From assembly GCF_035083965.1 (NCBI RefSeq), contig NC_089731.1:9336501-9400500 (forward strand): a DNA stretch of 64,000 nt, given 5' to 3'. The notes under the pieces are model-generated. The model made no database searches and was not told the DNA's origin. It saw nothing but the letters and a program-made list of their open reading frames with translations. Positions 10,427 to 19,460 of this stretch are shown here, piece by piece (the first letter of the stretch is position 1; every line of letters starts with the position of its first letter). A program made the translations under genes and the position numbers. Origin of the DNA: Branchiostoma lanceolatum (taxonomy: Eukaryota; Chordata; Leptocardii; Amphioxiformes; Branchiostomatidae).

Positions 10427-11353
10427 GAGCTGGTCATCATTTACCCGTGTTTGTTCTTTTACTTTAGAAAATAATTATACTAAATGCACATGTCACGATT
10501 CTTTATCTTCAGGATTTTGTGTGTTTTCTGAATTACCATGACAGATTGAGATACCCGCCAGTTTCCAAAAGAAAGTTTGAATTGCCTTTATCCCCATTTC
10601 CTTTTCTTGCTTAATTCCTTTCTTTTTCTTCAGTTTTCTTTTTATATTTTTGCCTTTGCTGTAAACAATTCTCTCAATAACAGCAACAGTTTGACAAAAA
10701 CCAGTAGCAGTATGATCCTTCGTTTAGTTTATTGACCTGTAGACAGTAATAGTTAGCAGGCACACATCATCTGAGTACATGTAGATACCTAACAAGGTGT
10801 CATGATAAACTGAGACAATACGAAGAACGTCACACTGTCTGTCTGTATCCATCACAAATCGGTTCCAACTTTGAATTATATATATATCATATAGAAGGCA
10901 ATTTCCACAATGTTCCGTACACATTTGGCAATATAGCAACTTTCTCAACATTCATGAAAATATATTGCTTAGCAGGGATAGGACAGATAGCCCCCATCAA
11001 ACAGTAACTTTCTTCAAAACATATACATTGTGTGCATCAAAAATACATATATACTTTCTCTCTAGATCTCATAGCCAGATAAGGTCAGTGTTCCTATGGG
11101 CATCGTCTTATATACACCATTTTCCAGGCTTCTGATTTACAATTTCTGTTTTACGTCATTATCACATATTTCTATTAGTACTTAAAATATAGAGACAGCC
11201 ACTATACATGTATGTACATACAAGAGAGCACGCGACCTGCGGCCGAGGAGCACTTCTACACACGCACACGGGTCTGGAGTTTTAAGAGGTTTATATGGCA
11301 CGACATTTTCGAGAGCTGAGTAGCGTTTGAGTTCGTGCCCAGTACGTTTTTCC

Positions 11354-11428
11354 ACCCTCCTCCAGCAGGCTTGAATCCCTGGAATCCGGGAGGCTGTACC
11401 AAGGGATTCAAGCCTGCTGGAGGAGGGT
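11354..11428. mobile_element. foldback hairpin insertion in GPCR spacer
   Basis: Perfect 27-bp arms (11354-11380 and 11402-11428; arm starts ACCCTCCTCCAGCAGGC) around a 21-nt loop. GTTTTTCCA occurs on both sides (11346-11354 and 11431-11439), which reads as a 9-bp target duplication. The duplicated spacer near 8097 lacks the insertion. Confidence 0.75.
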
Positions 11429-11713
11429 TGGTTTTTCCAACTATTTCGCTACTATGCGTATGTTACCTGATATCTACAGGTCAAGCTGTTAGAATTGAAC
11501 GCTAATGGAGATCTTAATAAAACGAACAAACAAAAGCTAAGTCATCTGAAATAGATTGTTCTACATTGTATATCTCAACAACAAAGGCATACAACGCATG
11601 ATACACTTCCGGCAGAACGCACTAGACATTAGACACAGTTCTGCTAGCTATAGAATATTCACTCAGCTACATTTTCTGGTGAGCCAGCTCTTTTTATGAG
11701 CGGTGGATAGTTA

Positions 11714-11806
11714 GCCTGAGTGTCATACTGTTTAGTTCCAGGCTCTACCTTCACCAACCAGTTTGGTGACGGTAGAGCCTGGAACTAAACATGATGACAC
11801 TCGGGC
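11714..11806. repeat. long inverted repeat (44-bp arms, 5-nt loop)
   Basis: Left arm 11714-11757, right arm 11763-11806, near-perfect (GTTTAGTTCCAGGCTCTACC core). It lies just 42 nt past the opsin stop codon, so opsin transcripts extending this far would contain a very stable hairpin. Probably a foldback element. Confidence 0.7.
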
Positions 11807-11847
11807 TAGTAGATAGCCAACCTTCCCTGTGTGTCGACAGGAACGGC

Positions 11848-11939
11848 CTAGCTACGCTCTATAGATGCACATCGAGACGTTATATCTCGTTTGGGGCGGC
11901 GTCTGGATACGGGAATCCATGGTAGAACTTCTCGCAAAC
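11848..11939 (-). CDS. opsin exon 8 (C-terminal tail)
   Basis: Acceptor CGTTCTGCAG. Encodes GLREVLPWIPVSRRRPKRD and a short Ser-containing end with a TAG stop at 11848-11850. The tail is basic and short for an opsin (~31 residues after helix 8 begins). Confidence 0.8.
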
Positions 11940-14900
11940 CTGCAGAACGAAGTTGAAGGTAATCTGTTTCATGGTGCATTTTTGTCACTGGCATACTGAC
12001 GTCTGCTCCAACAGTGCATGGGTCACCAAGACAAGCACTTGGTAGGGTAGGCCCTACCACAACATTTCTGCTAATCATGCAAAGAAAATAGAACCATATG
12101 CATATTCATAGCGTTGCTGAGGCGTTAATTGCCACTGTTCTTTTTTTCTTATTCCCTTCTAGAGAGTCACTTAACTCCCCCTTCCCTTCCAACGAACGTT
12201 TATAGACTAACAAAAACTCCTTTTCCCCATTAGGTTTCGAAATTGTGACAACATAGGAAGTTACGTACCTCGCTTGAAGTCCGGCATCATTGCCGCATAC
12301 ACGATGTAGTTCACTATAACAGCCGCTTTGGCAATTGCAGCCGGAATAGCTCCCGCAAGGGGTGTTATCAAGTGACCATATCCAGCCCAACCAATCAGAG
12401 CGACGATTGCAAAGGGTGTCCAGGACAGGATGAATAACAGGGTGACCAGGACCCCGACCTTGGCGGTGTGGACGTCGACGTGGCGCCGCTTTTTTGATAT
12501 CTTCTAAAGGGACACAGAGTATTCTTCTTTTACGGTCTATTCAGTACTTTACATTCATATTTATTCCTTCACCAGTATTTAATATGTATATCTTCCATGA
12601 ACTAATTCATATGACTGATATTCTAAACGATTCGCTATAATCGTCGAGCAAGTAATGTTACAAAACTGTCTAAAGCTGCTAAATTGATTTTAACGTGACA
12701 CAGATTCAATCATAACTTATCCGTCAATTTCACAAACATCGAGACTGAACTACTCGTACCTGAAACGTCCTTCGGTCCATCATGCCTTTGAGCGCGAGGG
12801 TGCTGCGACGTGCGGCCCGCCAGATGGCGTAGTAGCAAATTATCATCACCACCATCGGTAGGACGAAGACTGCTAATGTCAGGGCCATGATGTACCATCT
12901 TTGGAATGCATTATCTGTACAAACGGAACACAAAACTACACCGGTCAAGAAAAGGAAGGCTCAGGAGAGACGAGAGACACATGTGTTTTTGGGCAACGTA
13001 TTTGATCAAGTCCCCGGAAGCGTTCGGGACGCATCAGCGAAGTTCGACCGCGCTAGGGAGATTTGAAAAATGGCTGCTCCCCCAGCCGTGCCGATAGCGC
13101 GACAATTTTCTGTGAGCTCTCACATCACAACGACGTCGTATTTTCGCATGATGGACGTCGCTATACATTGTGATAGTGTTGTTTGAACGAACTAATCATG
13201 TATGGAAATTACTGAATAGATTGACTTTCAAAATCCGATTTTCGGGGGATAAAACTGCTTTACCTTCCTATAATGTTTTTATCTCCATGGAAAATGGAGA
13301 AATTGTTTTGGGTGTGTCTCTCTGTGTGTCTGACTGCCTGTGTTCCCGGTGAGCCAATCCGAGATGCCCGTGCCTAGATTCGTCACGTGATATTTAAATT
13401 TTTCGTCACGATGACGTCATGTTCGACAGGTGTTGCATTCTCGATGTAGCGTGGTCGGTTCGACGTGTCCAAAAGTTCCAAATTTTAGCACCCCAAAATT
13501 AAAGTTTTCTCACATTTTCGCGGAAATATTTTTTTTACAAAAATGCAGAGAAGGTACTCTCGAATAACATGGACGAGAATGGACGGACAAAGTTTGGTGA
13601 GCAGCTAATGGTACATAATGAAAAAGAAAATGTTTGAAAGTGTTTTCTCAGTTTCTTTATAATCCAAAGCCCAATGTCGAAAAAAAAAGTACAGATAAAT
13701 GCTGGCTAAGAGAGTGTACCTGACAAGTAGTTGAAGGTGCAGCCTGTCTGGTATTTCTGCATGGACCACTTGTTCCAGCCGAAGAACGGAGGTAAACACC
13801 AGATGAGGGACCACAGCCACACCACCGCCACACTGATGGTCACCCTCCGGCCTGTAGTAGGACAGTAATGGTATAGATACATGGATATAAGAATATTGTG
13901 ATGAACCAGTGATGAACCGAGACGAGGGGGGATACAAGCTCAGCCACATTTGGGATTACGTTCTCGCCGCAAAAGCGCCACCTACATCGGCTACTTATAG
14001 CGGTGAGAAGCAGTACTCCAGTCAGAAGCTCTGAAGAAGGTGTCTGACAGACACCGAAACGTCAGCAGGTGAGATTACCTGGTTGTGTTAAAAGAAACTC
14101 CAAATATCCTATGGATATAAGACATTGTCACTGCGTTATATATAGTCCGTAAATGATTTGATGACAAGTAGTCAATTTACAGCATCTTGGAATATATAGT
14201 GTTTAAAACAAGACACGAACTCTGACTTTTGTAATCAACAAATTGATCGATACCCTGCCATGCAGATGAGTTACATGTTTTAACCTAAATTCTATCTAAT
14301 CGACTGTTATTTTTACGTGCTCTTAAGATTGTCCTTTTTTAGACATGTAAAGAATCTAACGCCTTTTAGTTGTTTCTTTCAAGACATGTCTACCAAGCTG
14401 ATTTTACAGTAAAGATTGACTGATATATGTAGCTTTATTAGTTCCCAAAACAACAGCAACAACAACAATGGAACAACATTCATCAAAAAGCTTACCCCGA
14501 TTAAGTTTACCGGTCAACGGCATAGTGATAGCGATGCACCGGTCGAAGGCGATGGCCGCCAGCGTGCAGATAGACTGTGTGCCGAACCACCCCGCCATGA
14601 AACCGGTCATCTGGCAAACTGTAGGCAGTATAATCAAGGGTCAAACAAGTTCGTGTTGAAACAAGCAATATGGCAAACTGTCCATAAACTTTTGCAAGGC
14701 TCGATTAGGCAAATCATCTAAACTGAGTAATCGAGATTTGATAATCAATTCAGATCAGTGATCATCAGTCATTAACCAAGATCACAGTGAAGATTTTTAC
14801 GTTTGCTGTGGGTCAAAGGTGAAAGATTACGGTGATATGTTTACGGCGCTCAGCGTATTGACAGACAAAACCCATTTATTCTATGGTAACATTTCTAGTC

Positions 14901-16145
14901 CGGGGCCCGGCCGGGATACTAGCTGAGACCAAAACAAAAGAAGTGGATATAAAGAAATATACATCAACTATACTGATGAATATCCTTTTTACGTTTTATG
15001 TGGTTTGATATGTGTTATGTAATCTTTTACTTAAAATATCATAGTTTCCGTTCCCGCAAACTGCCCGGCCGGGCCCCGGTTTGGAAAGGTGACCATGTAT
15101 TTACCTGTATCACTGAAGATCCACTTCCGGCTGAAGCTTGACGTCACGAAAGTCGGCACCGTCGCTAGGCACATGAGCACGTTCGTGATGGCTAGGTTCA
15201 GCGTCAGCACGTTCTTTGTGTGGTGAAAATGTTTCGACCTAGAAAGGGGAGAAGAAACAACGTCGCTGATATTTGAGTGCACGCGTCAATGACGTGATTT
15301 GAAGTAATACAGTTTATCACCCTAAGGCCATGTTGATTTGTTTATATGCCATACTCTGTGCTTAGATTTGTTCATCCTTCCTGACCACGTACAGTAGATC
15401 ATTTGCCAAAGGCGACTTTTGCCAAACTTTTTTTATTCGCACGCTCGCATCAGTTTTTGGGGTCCCCGAGGATGTCATCCATATAATCAAATCAATATGG
15501 CCTAAGGGAATTAAGTATAGCTAAGGCTTGTCTATCGGTGTGACTGTCTATCTGTGCTTCTGCGACTCCTAGTGTGTGCAATACAGCATCGGCATACATA
15601 CCCAGTGCTTAATTAATGACAATGCTATTAACGAAGTCATCTGAGGAATGGAGGGGAAGCAAGCATCTCAGGCTAATTGCGTTGTTTCAAATGTCTTACA
15701 TACACCGGACGACAATTACTACAATAACTTTATTGCACAACAATTGTACAAGGTACAAAGTATCGCATTCACTGGTGCATAGATAACTTTACTATTCTCC
15801 CATGACTTTCTATGTGGGCCATACTGACTGGTTGTGAATATAAATGAGTCAATCTTACCTGAAGAAGACATAGATGATAAGCAGGTTTCCGATCCAACCG
15901 ACGATGCCCACCACTAGGACGAACGCCCCCAAGGAGTAAAAAATGATCGGGTCCAACATCCTTTGCAGTTGGGAGCCCCAAACCTCAGAGTGGATGATTC
16001 TGTAGGACAAGCAAGATTTCGTAATTAATCATGTTGTAGTTATCTACGTTTCTGTCAATGAGAACGCCAATATGATGTCATGATACAGCATATCTGATTT
16101 AACATGGGTTTTGTTTAGTAGTTAAGAAACGTATTACCGAGGCAT
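11848..16145 (-). CDS. opsin with retinal lysine but without E113/E181 counterions (334 aa, 8 coding exons)
   Basis: Exons: 16138-16145, 15859-15999, 15105-15238, 14511-14618, 13720-13851, 12760-12914, 12269-12503, 11848-11939. All junctions are GT/AG and phases sum to 335 codons. Landmarks: GN at residues 40-41 in TM1; disulphide Cys 96 and 168; DRC at 120-122 in place of E/DRY; SWTP with W254 in TM6; and Lys285 in TM7, exactly 31 residues after that Trp and six before the Asn of NYIVY, as in rhodopsin K296 and NPxxY. So it should bind retinal through a Schiff base. Position 113 is Thr99 and position 181 is Gln162, so neither usual counterion is present; the D83 site is Asn69 and NPxxY is NYIVY. 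An in-frame ATG two codons upstream (16151) is an alternative start. The subfamily is not assignable by eye; GW-N-x16-NYLS in loop 2 recalls r-opsin/Go-like forms. Confidence 0.9.
12269..12503 (-). CDS. opsin exon 7 (TM6-TM7, retinal lysine)
   Basis: Acceptor TCCCTTTAG, donor CGAG|GTACGT. Encodes HTAKVGVLVTLLFILSWTPF and TM7 AAIAKAAVIVNYIVY with the Schiff-base Lys, then MMPDFKR. Confidence 0.92.
12760..12914 (-). CDS. opsin exon 6 (TM5, loop 3)
   Basis: Acceptor TTGTACAG, donor CAG|GTACGA. Encodes DNAFQRWYIMA, TM5 (VFVLPMVVMIICYYAIW) and ALKGMMDRRTFQ. Ends in phase 0. Confidence 0.88.
13720..13851 (-). CDS. opsin exon 5 (TM4, extracellular loop 2)
   Basis: Acceptor TACTACAG, donor TCAG|GTACAC. 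Encodes TM4 with PPFFGWNKW and loop 2 with the disulphide Cys of GCTFNYLS; Gln stands six residues before that Cys. Confidence 0.9.
13893..14110 (+). mobile_element. 218-bp retroelement-like insertion with hammerhead core (Penelope/retrozyme-like)
   Basis: Flanked by a perfect 12-bp duplication, ATGGATATAAGA, at 13881-13892 and 14111-14122, so both ends are defined. Inserted in opsin intron 4 on the opposite strand. It contains a hammerhead-ribozyme core at 14028-14066 and, near its 3' end, TTACCTGGTTGTGTTAA, which resembles the 3' module of the elements at 30696 and 42891. Hammerhead cores are known from Penelope-like elements and from non-autonomous retrozymes. It has no protein-coding capacity. 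Confidence 0.7.
14028..14066 (+). ncRNA. candidate minimal type I hammerhead ribozyme
   Basis: Reading 5'-3': stem I strand GCT (14028-30); invariant CTGAAGA (14031-37, the CUGANGA box); stem II GGTGTC (14039-44), loop TGACA, GACACC (14050-55), perfectly paired; GAAA (14056-59); a two-pair stem III formed by A-C/G-T with no loop; cleavage triplet GTC (14061-63); and stem I partner AGC (14064-66). This matches the very short stem III forms described for Penelope-like elements, which act poorly as monomers. Activity not shown. Confidence 0.65.
14511..14618 (-). CDS. opsin exon 4 (TM3)
   Basis: Acceptor GCCTACAG, donor ACCG|GTAAAC. Encodes VCQMTGFMAGW to FDRCIAITMPL: the disulphide Cys, Thr at the 113 counterion site, and DRC at the cytoplasmic end. 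Confidence 0.9.
14900..15079. mobile_element. GC-tipped TIR element in opsin intron 3
   Basis: Perfect 16-bp inverted ends CCGGGGCCCGGCCGGG (14900-14915) and complement (15064-15079) bracket ~150 bp of AT-rich DNA with no open frame. The right end stops 25 nt from the exon 3 donor. No sure target duplication. Confidence 0.6.
15105..15238 (-). CDS. opsin exon 3 (loop 1, TM2)
   Basis: Acceptor TTTCTAG, donor ACAG|GTAAAT. Encodes RSKHFHHTKN and TM2 with LNLAITN, so Asn replaces the usual Asp at the 83 position. Confidence 0.88.
15325..15503. mobile_element. MITE copy C (AGGCCATGTTGATT family, 179 bp)
   Basis: Inverted ends AGGCCATGTTGATTTG at 15325 and ATCAAATCAATATGGCCT ending at 15503, in opsin intron 2. 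The inside shares TTTTTATTCGCACGCTCGCAT and CCTTCCTGACCACGTA with copy B in the opposite orientation. TA flanks both ends (CCCTA / TAAGGG), which hints at, but does not prove, a TA target. Confidence 0.8.
15721..15762 (-). mobile_element. LINE 3'-end fragment
   Basis: On the minus strand it reads GTACCTTGTACAATTGTTGT then GCAATAAAGTTATTGT, closely matching the 3' tail of the LINE at 39.5-41.2 kb (GTACCATGTACGATTGTTGA, GCAATAAAGT). A short, 5'-truncated copy in opsin intron 2. Confidence 0.55.
15859..15999 (-). CDS. opsin exon 2 (N-terminus, TM1)
   Basis: Acceptor CTTGTCCTACAG and donor AG|GTAAGA. Encodes IIHSEVWGSQ through TM1 (GIVGWIGNLLIIYVFF). Confidence 0.88.
16138..16145 (-). CDS. opsin exon 1 (start codon exon)
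   Basis: Encodes Met-Pro and two bases of Arg, followed by the donor GTAATA. Phase joins exactly to the next exon. Small start exons are easy to mis-call, so this is the weakest exon of the model. Confidence 0.6.
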
Positions 16146-16151
16146 GATCAT

Positions 16152-17830
16152 GATAAGAAAAAAAAGGAGGAAGAAACTGTCAAACAAATTGCAAAAGGTT
16201 CTTCCCCTAGATACGCAAGATGTCTGCCTGGTTAAAGACGGCAGCTGCTTGGCTGATTTAAGGTTGGTAAGGCTTGTTTGTACGTGCGGCTTTAACGTGT
16301 ACATGTACATGTCCTTATCATTTTTCGCATCGGACACTGAAAAAATGCACCACAATAAGCCGTGATTGCTGGTTAATGCCATGCCACTGCTGTTGCTTTG
16401 TTGGTCCCAGGACTGTCATTAGTCAGCACTTATGAAGTCTCGCATCAGACAAACGACGTCCAAGATATCAGAAGCCATTCGTCTCGCGTTAATTAAAGGA
16501 TACTTGAAGCTTTGATGATAATGAAGCTTTGACATTCGTATCACCTATCAATTTAGATTGGGAGAGCGATACCTTTATCTGACTTGCTTCTCTTTCAGAC
16601 AGGTTATCGGATGGAAGGGCTGTCAGAAAACAGGACAAGTCAGAAGTAGGTCACAATCATTCCAACTAATCTTTGCTTGGGGAGTACGTAGCGGGATGTT
16701 TAACAAAGAAAAATGTCCTCAACGCACGCCATGATCAGACATATTCTAATTTAGTTTCAAACGATTCTCCCACTTATTTCCATCAACTTTTGAAAACAAC
16801 CTTTCACTGCAGGCGTGACTTTTGTATAATACTACTAGTTTATTCAAAACATTGCTCATGACCTTTGAATTCGCGGTAGTATGAAATCAATAGATGCCTG
16901 AATGATTGCCTTTATTCGTGCACAATCAAGTAAGACCTTTTCCTGGCTCGGAGAAGAAATTCGTAATTAGCGTTAAATCAAAATGGCTTACAAGGAATAC
17001 ATTGAAAATACATACATACTTCCCTCCTTACATGTTGAAACATAACTTGTATAAGGTGTATGTCTCCGGCTTTTTTCTCCATGTACATGCAGCGTTTCTT
17101 ACCTCTTTCAAAAGATAAGTGGTTGACTCGAACCGAGGTGCAACGCACCAGTTGGTACAAGTACAAATCCACGTCGACACTTAGTGTTTTCCCTCGCCAT
17201 ATTGCATGAGTTTGTAATCTCCAAAGAACTGAGATACGAACAGAAACTCCCCGCTTGTCTCACTTGTCAAACCAGTATAGACATCAGTATTCTGTACCAT
17301 AAATGGTTGGGAGACCCTTTTCTACATATATATATTCCGTAGAATAATACTACCTGTGGCCTCAATACTTTGCTTTTAATCTCGCAAATGTGTAAGGTGA
17401 ATTTTTATGTGTTGATTTAGCTTTTAAACAGGTCAATTGAATGTACGTCGGTTTATAATTCACTTTTTATCTGGGACAAACCAATTAAGTCCTCTTGAAT
17501 CTACTGTTTGTGACATATTCCTATTTTGCTCATGTCACTTGTTTTCTGTAGGTCACCTGACATTAACTAGTCTGCGCACATGGATGAAATGTCATTCCAG
17601 TCACGCGCGAGGAAACTTATAAAACGACTTCCCATGACGCGGCGGTAGCCCATTTTGCTTTGATATGCGTGCAACATTCGACACCGGCCATATTTAGTAC
17701 GGAAGTTGAACTGCTTACCAAGTCAAAACGTCCATGTCATCAAAAACACAGCCTGTGATCAGGCATTGATGACAAAAATGAGCAAGCTGGTGTGTTGCGC
17801 CGAAGGGCGGTTATACCGGCTACATAGATA
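16152..17830. other. upstream of opsin, no gene recognised
   Basis: Presumed 5' flank of the opsin. No exon, repeat or RNA gene that I can support. The frame containing the opsin ATG stays open far upstream, but its codons look unlike protein. Confidence 0.4.
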
Positions 17831-17984
17831 CAGACACAGAAATAGATACAGAAATGTTTCAATATAAGTCCATCAACAGGGTCCATGTACCTCTTACTCG
17901 TGGAATTGTGGTTTTCAGAAACGAAAGTATGGTTTCACGGGAGCAGGCCAATGGATGTGGACTGAAGAAGTGCCTAATTGGTGG

Positions 17985-18362
17985 CAGTAGCACAGAGTTC
18001 ATTTACCTTTCACTCAAAGAATGGTTGCTTTCAGAAATTAACCATTTCAATGAAATATTGTGCTTAATGAAGGTTTTGGGCCTCCCTGAAAGCTGATGTA
18101 TTGTAATCGTTGACGTGTTGGTTTATTTATTTGCTTGTTTGCTGCCATGCATGCTGTTCGTTTGCCCTGATGCGCGTCCGCAGTTCCACAATCGGCATTT
18201 GAATGCTAGTTTCATGGGAGTAAGGCCGAGAGACAGAAAATTAAATTCTCAACTGATAGCAGCAGAGTCCATTTACCTTTCACTCATGAACTTAAGGAAT
18301 GGTTGTTTTCAGAAAACCACGTCGGTGAAATATTGTGTTTTCTTTGTTTCATGGCAGTAAGG
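17985..18362. repeat. imperfect direct repeat (two ~90-bp copies)
   Basis: The first copy at ~17985-18075 shares ordered blocks with the second at ~18255-18345: AGAGTYCATTTACCTTTCACTCA, AAGGAATGGTTG, TTTTCAGAAA and GGTGAAATATTGTG-like segments. Similar GTTTCATGGSAGTAAGGC segments flank them. Nature unknown. Confidence 0.5.
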
Positions 18363-18677
18363 CATGAATAAGCGCTAGGGAGATGGCGCGTGCCGCTGTA
18401 AAATCAATAAAGAGCTTTTCCCGACTTAGGAAGCGATTTGTTGTTCAGCCTGTAGTATCGGTATATAGCAAAGCTGGTAAGGTTATGGGCTTTTTTAGGA
18501 TCAACCGAGGCCATGCAAATTTACAGAGGATTACCGCGTGGAATGTACTTTGTTTTCGTCATCTCAGTCGAACGGAGGAGGTTTCTGGTTTCTTTGTCTT
18601 CACTTGCTGACTTGGTTTCTGAGGAAAATAATGTTTTGGCTGGACGTGATCTCATTGAATCAATGGGAGACAGTCTA

Positions 18678-18950
18678 GGTAAAGGTAAAGATCTCAATCT
18701 TTTTGAGGCCGTAGAGATACTGATCTTGTTATCCACCGTGTCTAGGGCACAGTATTGGGAAACAGAGCCCATCTCTCCCCTTCCATCACCTTTTACGTCC
18801 TCAACCGAAGTCAAGTACCCATTCCACACCTGGGTGAATTGAGGAAAGGCATTTTTCAAGGACGCAACATAAAGCCAGGGATACTAGGAATGGAACCCGT
18901 GGCCTCTGTATATCGTGTCCGCTAGCTAAAGTCTAGCCACGCGGCCTTCC
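18678..18950 (-). mobile_element. tRNA-derived SINE
   Basis: On the minus strand: a tRNA-like head (~18950-18880) with an A-box-like GGCCGCGTGGCTAGACTTTA and a B-box GGTTCCATTCC, then a body with CACCCAGGTGTGGAATGGGT and ACTGTGCCCTAGACACGGTG, ending in a TTTACCTTTACC tail at 18678-18690. The short-repeat tail and pol III boxes are typical of SINEs. Confidence 0.6.
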
Positions 18951-19199
18951 GACGCTACCAACGTCATTCTAAACCTGTTATTTGATTATCATGGTTTCCG
19001 GCTTGTACATAAGCCTCTTAGTCTTGCAATGCAGGGATGTAACTTTGAACCATTGTACATTCCTCCCAAGCTCATCGTCACAACTTTGTTCCCTACTGTG
19101 TAAACAGGACACGAGGAGACGCACGGTTGCATTAGTGTGGTGCACTGTAGGCCTTGTCCACAGGTGCATGTTCCTTCCAGCACCCCCTTAAGTACCAAT

Positions 19200-19460
19200 T
19201 AAAATTAAGACTATCCCCTAGAGGTAGGGACGTCCCTGTACTAGTTCAATTGGTTGCAGCCTTACAGTTGAGATTCAGATTAATTGGTAACTGGGAGACT
19301 CCGATTGAAACCTTGGGAAGGGCATCTCGGTTGAAGCTGCCCCATCTTTCGGTACTGACGTAAAATGGGGGCCTCGAGCACGTTAAAAGGTAAAGGCTAG
19401 CAACCCCTCCCTGTATAAGTATATCCTGCTACTGAAACAGCAAGGAAACATGCTAACCTA
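19200..19460 (+). mobile_element. SINE/LINE 3'-end-like fragment
   Basis: Contains GAGATTCAGATTAATTGGTAA, GGGCATCTCGGTTGAAGCT, CTTTCGGTACTGACGTAAAA and ACGTTAAAAGGTAAAGGCTA, phrases I associate from memory with dispersed invertebrate retroposon tails. No coding frame. Family not assigned. Confidence 0.4.

Larger units (their letters stand above)
5072..11480 (+). repeat. large tandem duplication, GPCR gene plus spacer (2 units)
   Basis: Unit 2 runs ~5072-8151 (3.08 kb) and unit 3 ~8152-11480 (3.3 kb, enlarged by a 354-bp transposon and a ~76-bp hairpin insertion). Promoter, coding, 3' flank and spacer are colinear. Unit 3 homology ends just where a fourth promoter would start. Confidence 0.75.
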
